A DNA stretch of 64,000 bases from Apus apus (taxonomy: Eukaryota > Chordata > Aves > Apodiformes > Apodidae), in contig NC_067301.1 in assembly GCF_020740795.1 (NCBI RefSeq), forward strand, positions 2,604,001 to 2,668,000, given 5' to 3'. The position numbers and the translations under genes are program-made. This document shows, in pieces, positions 58,398 through 64,000 of this stretch (position 1 is the stretch's first letter; each line of letters opens with the position of its first letter). The notes below the pieces were generated by a model. It was not told where the DNA came from and ran no database searches. It was given only the letters and a program-made list of their open reading frames with translations.

Positions 58398-61300
58398 TGA
58401 GAGGAGGGAGGCACAAAGAGTATCCTGCAGGCAGAGAGAGGAGACTTCAGCTACTTCACACAGGCACAAGAGTTAATCAGTGAATTGATGTTCCTTGTGG
58501 AATGCACTCAGGCACTCAGGGAGATCTACCAGTCAATTGTTTTTTTTTAAATCCATGAATATTTCCCTACAGCTGGTGCATGTGAGAAAAAGCTTTGCTC
58601 TCTATAGAGCAAACCTCTCTCAAAGCACTGACTTTGGTTGCTCTAAGACACTAAGCAGATGCACAGCACAATGTTCAGCACGTAGATCAGTCCATGTGTC
58701 TGCCTCTTCTTACATTTGCTGCTGTTCCAGGTTTGAGGGAAACAGTCACAGATTAAACTGGAGAGGATTAGTGATGACCTCTTGCTGTGCCTGACTAGTC
58801 GTCTAGAGCTCAAATATTAATATTTGGTGCAATTTCATTTGAAATGTCCAAAACAAGAGGTGCCACACTGTCTGGACTTCTTGTCAGAACACAGAATTGC
58901 AGTGAGGTGAATCTGACCAGACAGATAGGATTGCTTTTCCTAATCATGCACAATCACATTCTCTTTGACTAGCACAGGAAAAAGAGAGGACACTTGAGTT
59001 CCCCATTCATGAAGGTTTTTCCAATTAGCAGAAAGTTTTTTGCACTGAGAGGCCCAAAACAAATTAGTAAATTAAAATGACAACAAAATCCTCCCCCCAC
59101 ACACACTTCCAGCAGCTTTCCCTGCTGCCACACCATCCTGTAAACTTCACTGCAATTTGCTGTCCACTAACCACACAAACTGTCTTTCAGTTACTCACTT
59201 TCTCCCTTGCTGCATTTGTTTCATATGATTGTGCTCTCTCACACTTAAGTGTTTCTTACTCTCTATTATTCCTAAACTTGCCTGTGTTTTCCAGAGACTC
59301 CCCCCTCTATATTCTTCTTCAGTTTGTGAGCTGTGAAAAGCAGCTTTTGGCATCCACTCCCTCCAGCAGTGGAGGGGATATGGAGCAGATCCTGCACCCT
59401 CCTGCCTTCATCAGGCTTTCTAGATCTACAGTTTAATCTTGATTTTTAGCAAGTCTGGCTTTACTCACGTCACTTGTTCCTTCATGAATGGCGTTTACTC
59501 CTCCTGGAATGCTCCAGGTTACTCTGTCAAACCATCTCCCCACATTTTTCTCTCGTTTCACAGGACACAGCACACCAGCCCAGTTTTCCTTCTCTCCAAA
59601 CTCAGTGCAAATTGTCTCCTCTGGTTTTGTGGAAACTCCCTCACGGTGCTTTCTTCATGGCCACTGGATAAGCCAGTCTATTCCTCCTCCCACTTCAAGG
59701 CAGGCAAACTTCTGTGGGCAACTATAGCAGAAGGAAACTCCCAGTGTTTTCTCTTTGCATGTATTGCTTGGCTGTGCTGTCTATGGGCCTGAACTGGCAC
59801 AGAGCAGGCTCTGCCTCCTGTATTTTTTTTCCCCACACCTTACTAGCCAGAACGACTTTGTTATCTTTCCAACAGAGAATGGTTTCTCTGCTGTACTCCT
59901 GGAGGAAGGAGCGTGCTCAGAGGTGTTATGGAAGGTGCTTGACAGCTTGTTCAATCCTATGTGAGAGGCAGAACAAATGCAATCCCTGCCCTGGAGAGCT
60001 TTCAAACATTGCTTAATGTCTCCTTTTGATCCTGCCACAAATGTTGCTGAATGGATTCTGATTTTCAGGTGGTTTCCTCTCCTCCTGGGATCTCTTTTGT
60101 GTTGAAGCTTTGTGCACCAAACTTCCCTCTGGGAATCCCACCATTCACTGCTCTGACTTTTGAGCCACAGCTCAGGGGATCTGTATCTTGAAAGCACAGT
60201 GAGTTCTGCCTGTAGAAAGGACAGCACTGGTGTCCCTCGGGGTCTCTTTTGCACTGGATTGGATCTTGCCATTGCCAGTAGCTGCAAGGGCTGCCAAACC
60301 TGCTCAAGGAAGTGGGTAAACACTCCTGACCTGGTGCTGAGCTCCCAGGTGCTCTGGCTTTATCACCACCAGAGCCTGAGTTGGCAAAGCTACCTGGCAC
60401 ATCCCTACAAACCCCAGAACTCACAGCAATGAGCACATGCATATTCTGCGAGTCACCAGCCATTTAAATATTCCTTAATGACACCCCTTGGTACCCAGAG
60501 GCCCCACGTCACCTCTGCTCTTCTTTGAGCCTCCACCAGAGGCGCATAGGGTTAAAAATGCAGCCTCAGTAACAAAGTTCTGGCTCGTTTCCAGGGTGAC
60601 CCAGCATTCATTTCCACTCACTCACCTTTCTGAGTGAGGTGTCTGTAGCTGCTCCTGTCATCCCTCTGGGATAACACCTGCTTCTTTTGTTTCTCTTCCT
60701 GTTCTTGTTTCTTTAGTCACAGGCCTTCGTAGATGCTGTTCTACCTGTTCAGACCTGTCAGCTCCTCAGCCAATTTCAAGATTCACAGGCTGGTGAAATC
60801 CTCTTTGCTAGTGGATTATTATTATTTTTTTTAATCCTACTCCAGCTCGGACATGGTATCTGTAGGAATGCTGATGCAATTAGAGCTGACAGAGGTTGGA
60901 GAACATCAGTAAAAGCTTCTTGTTCTGTGGTTGTACGAGATGCAACCATCCTGAAATCTCAGGTACCATAACTGCACCAGAAATCAAGTCCAAATCTCCC
61001 CAAGCAGTTGTCCAAGCTCGTGGATAAAGTGGTAGATACCACTTCTGGCTCCTGTCTTCTGGGAATAGGCTCCTCTTGGTACCCAGGAGAGAGACTCCCA
61101 ACGCTTGGTAGCAATTCACTGGGGTTAATCAATCCTGTAACTTCAGGCTTTCCTATTGGGAACTAGCCCAGATGTCAACACGAGGAAAGGGTGCTGCAGG
61201 ATGGCAGCTCGGGATGAAGAAACAGGCACCAAACTGCGCAAGGGCAAAACAGTCATTAGCAAATCAGTCACTGAAACCAGCTATTAGACAAGTGGCTGGG

Positions 61301-61447
61301 TCAGCTGTCATGCCTCTCGAGATGGATGCTTTTTGGGTTAAATTCAAGTGCTGTGCTACATTTTTTCCATCAGCGACCTCTGCAGGATTCCTTCACCTCC
61401 CTGTAGAGCAGCACTCTCCATGCCTGAGTTGCTAATCGCAAGGTCAG

Positions 61448-61488
61448 AGCAAGTGCTGGAAACCATTCCAGGGCTGGAAACCATTCCA
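61448..61488. repeat. 16-bp tandem duplication
   Basis: gctggaaaccattcca occurs twice, four bases apart. Confidence 0.8.
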
Positions 61489-62055
61489 AACTTTGAAAAG
61501 CATAGGAATAATCCTCTGAGAGCCCGTCAAGCCTCAGGGAAGCATGGTGGCTGAAGAAAAGCCCTGGCTTTAAAAACCACAACTTTGTAACCTGTAAATG
61601 ATGTCAAAGAGAATCCAAAAAGCTAGGATGTAAGGACTGTGTAGAGACTTGGCTTTGGTTCATCCAAAATCTTTGCAAAAGATGATCTGGGACAGCCATA
61701 AATGTCTCTATGTTCTGGATCTGCTTGCACTGATGTTTGGAGTGTGCTTATTCCCATGGAAAGCACCATAGTTAGTCCATAAGCCCTAAGATTTGTCATT
61801 AATCACTTGTTTTTCCCTTTTCTCCATGCCTGGGAAAGCTTTACTAGCCAGTTGAAGAATAGAAATACTCCCATGTGGAGTGAAATATTCCTGGTCTGAC
61901 CTGAATTCATATAATGTTCCTTATCCACCAGAACCACAACAGCAATGGCAAAGAGTACAAAACTCCACCCACAGACAAGGCCAGTGCTTGCCACAACATG
62001 GACCAAGAAAGACCAACTTAAAAGCCTTAAACTCTTGAACTTTTCTCTTCTTTTT

Positions 62056-62206
62056 GCTGTGCAATCTTGGGCAAATCTTCCTGCCTCTCTCTGTTGCTTC
62101 ATCTCTGAAATTGACATAATGACACTCAGCAGCATTGTTGAGAGGGTTAATTGGTGTTTGTATAAAGCTTTGGTGATGTAAGCTGCCATGTAAGCATGAT
62201 GATGAC
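62056..62206 (+). repeat. MIR-like SINE
   Basis: The order gctgtgcaatcttgggcaaa, then tgcttcatctctgaaattga, then ttgttgagagggttaa, then tataaagctttg follows the MIR consensus (gctgtgtgaccttgggcaag, cctcatctgtaaaatg, ttgttgtgaggattaa, taaagcgctt). It is old and diverged. Confidence 0.7.
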
Positions 62207-63934
62207 TCTTGCTTTGATACTGCTTGGCAGTTGCAACAGGATGGGTTGTAGTCATGCTACAGTGTTTTAAAATGTTTTAAAGATATATTCCTAGATCTCA
62301 TCTGGTATTTTATGATCAGTACTCACTCTTGAATAAGGCAAGCAGATGAAAGAACTCTTACTGCATTTAACAGCCCTGCAGGGGCTCTGCAGCAAGGGGT
62401 GCTGCCTACACCAGGTCCCGGCTGTTTTGGCCTTTAGCTTTCAGCCTCATCAAGTGAGCTCCCTGCAATTGCTTCACCTAACAGACTTTCTTCTCACTTC
62501 ATCAGCACAAGAGGATAAGATCTTGAGATTATTTTCACTTCTAGACCCATTTGTCATAAAGAGCTCTACAGATCAGCAACACTTGTGATTTGCATTTGCC
62601 TTGCAGGGTGTTTCATGTGCCTCCAGAAGTGCATGTACATCACATTAGGGCTTATCTCCTTTACCTGGTATTTCTTCTGACATTCTCCTCTCTGAGACCA
62701 GCCATTCCCTCATTACTCAGGGCCTGACAGTCATGCATTTTGTATGACTTAGTTTTTAAAAGTGTCTTAGCATAAAATACCCTGATTTTCCTCATTTCCT
62801 CTGGCATTTTTTTTTTTGACTGGAGTCTTCCAGCACGGTTTGGCAGCAAACATCAACTTCATGTTCTATTCCCTGCAAAACCTGAACACTGACTTTGATG
62901 GTTCAGCAGGAATTAGCTGTGAAACTCTGTTAAAGGCATTTCCTGCTCCCCCATGTCCTGCTGTGCATGGTTAGGTCTTTGTCAAAGAACACTGGATACT
63001 GCACAAATCTCTGTGCTTAAACACAATAGTGAAGTCACAAAGCAGGTAAAATCGGGTGGAGTTTTCTGCTGTTGGGTTGAACAAAAAGCAGATTACCTTT
63101 GATCTGTCACAGACCTGAGAATGTCCTGAGCAGTCCTCAGGAGAAGACTCTCTAGGACACATAGTGATGAATATACAGTGTGAAGAGATGGAGCATCATT
63201 CTGCTATCCTGGGTGCCACAGGAAATCATGCTGCCTCATTACCTTATTTCTGATCATCTGTCTGGAATATATTTATTATTAAGCTTCCTAGAGACTCTGC
63301 TGGCAGACAAAGTCCAAGCATTATTTGTATCAATAGTTCCAAACCTCTTCCCTCGTCCTCTTTGAAGCTGTGTTTTCCTGGGAGGCTGCAGCATCTCCAA
63401 AAGCTTGCATCAATAAGTGAGCTGTTTATCTACACCTGAACTGATCACAATCTGGCTGTAGGAGATGGCATGTGCTTCTGCTCCAGCCCTCTGGGTGGCA
63501 TTCAGTGCCTGCCTCCTCCTTTTCATGGACATTCAGGGAAAAAAGGATAAGAAGGTGGAGTGGGAGAGCAAGGATTTACAACTCAGGCCATTTAGCAGGT
63601 ACTCTGTGCTGCTCAGTAAGCTCTAGAAAGGAAATATTTTCTCACTGAAAGGCTCAGCTCCTCCTGTCAGCACTGGGGACAATTCCTCTAGGTCAAGGCA
63701 GAGGCATATTTGTCAAAGACATTCAGCAAAGCAGCCCACTCAGTAAGGCTCATTTTTGTGTCTAACCAGAGGAAAACAAATCACTGCTCAGCTCAGCCAG
63801 GATCTTCCTGTAGGACAAAATTAGTCCTTTAAGCCAGTGAGAAAAAAATTTGGGCATAAAAACCTGCTATGAAATTGCAAATTATGTCTGATTATCTGCA
63901 GATGTTCGTGTAGAGATTACCTGGCTTTAAAGAA

Positions 63935-63985
63935 AGATGATCTTTAAGGTCCCTTCCAACCTGAACCATTCTTTGATTCTGTGAA
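63935..63985 (+). repeat. CR1 LINE 3' terminal fragment
   Basis: gatgatctttaaggtccctt and ccaacctgaaccattctttg then attctgtg form the terminal CR1 motif in sense orientation, at the window's right end. Confidence 0.85.
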
Positions 63986-64000
63986 ACCACAGCCACTGTG

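Larger units (their letters stand above)
52887..64000. other. Upstream and intergenic region of SCNN1D
   Basis: Apart from repeats listed separately, no protein-coding exon is convincing on either strand. There is no CpG island or TATA-box promoter that can be assigned to SCNN1D. An AT-rich stretch spans about 54700-57450. Open frames here lack family resemblance. One possible non-coding exon is listed at 57576-57708. Confidence 0.6.

Noticed and set aside
61803..62255. 150-residue minus-strand frame with hydrophobic stretches resembling a small membrane protein
   Set aside because: Its first half is antisense to a MIR-like SINE, and the hydrophobic part has no family signature or promoter.
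53000..64000. UBE2J2, expected next to SCNN1D by human synteny
   Set aside because: No ubiquitin-conjugating domain sequence was found on either strand, so it presumably lies beyond the right edge or elsewhere.

Overview
The window is vertebrate nuclear DNA and almost certainly avian. It has short GT-AG exons in long introns, many CR1 LINE fragments in both orientations, MIR-type SINE relics, and no bacterial gene layout. The species cannot be read from the sequence; a neoavian bird is an inference from the CR1 load.

Bases 1-35482 hold most of ACAP3 on the + strand, an Arf6-directed GAP with BAR, PH, ArfGAP and ankyrin domains. I resolve 23 coding exons whose phases all join, giving 833 residues in the window. 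By comparison with the human protein as I remember it, about the first 35 residues (probably two exons) lie to the left of base 1. The introns hold three notable coding elements: a 12-base microexon (15728-15739), a phase-1/phase-1 Gly-rich cassette exon (31816-31917), and an internal candidate first exon (ATG at 18429) that would make a BAR-less protein. A CpG-rich segment near 9.2-9.4 kb offers a weaker second candidate. A 22-copy 11-bp pyrimidine minisatellite lies at 26644-26885. Oppositely oriented CR1 copies (30567-30876 and 32131-32520) flank two ACAP3 exons.

Bases 35483 to about 44846 are the shared 3' flank. This stretch contains the presumed ACAP3 3' UTR, with several possible poly(A) signals, and the presumed 3' UTR of the convergent gene. 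Bases 44847-52886 hold a complete 12-exon SCNN1D (delta subunit of the epithelial sodium channel) on the - strand, 629 residues. ACAP3 and SCNN1D lie tail-to-tail, as in the human 1p36 region.

Bases 52887-64000 show no convincing protein-coding exon. They hold SCNN1D upstream sequence, CR1 pieces, an old MIR-like SINE and one speculative exon with a strong donor. The next gene expected from human synteny (UBE2J2) was not found. The two genes have no known shared pathway; their adjacency is conserved synteny rather than an operon.
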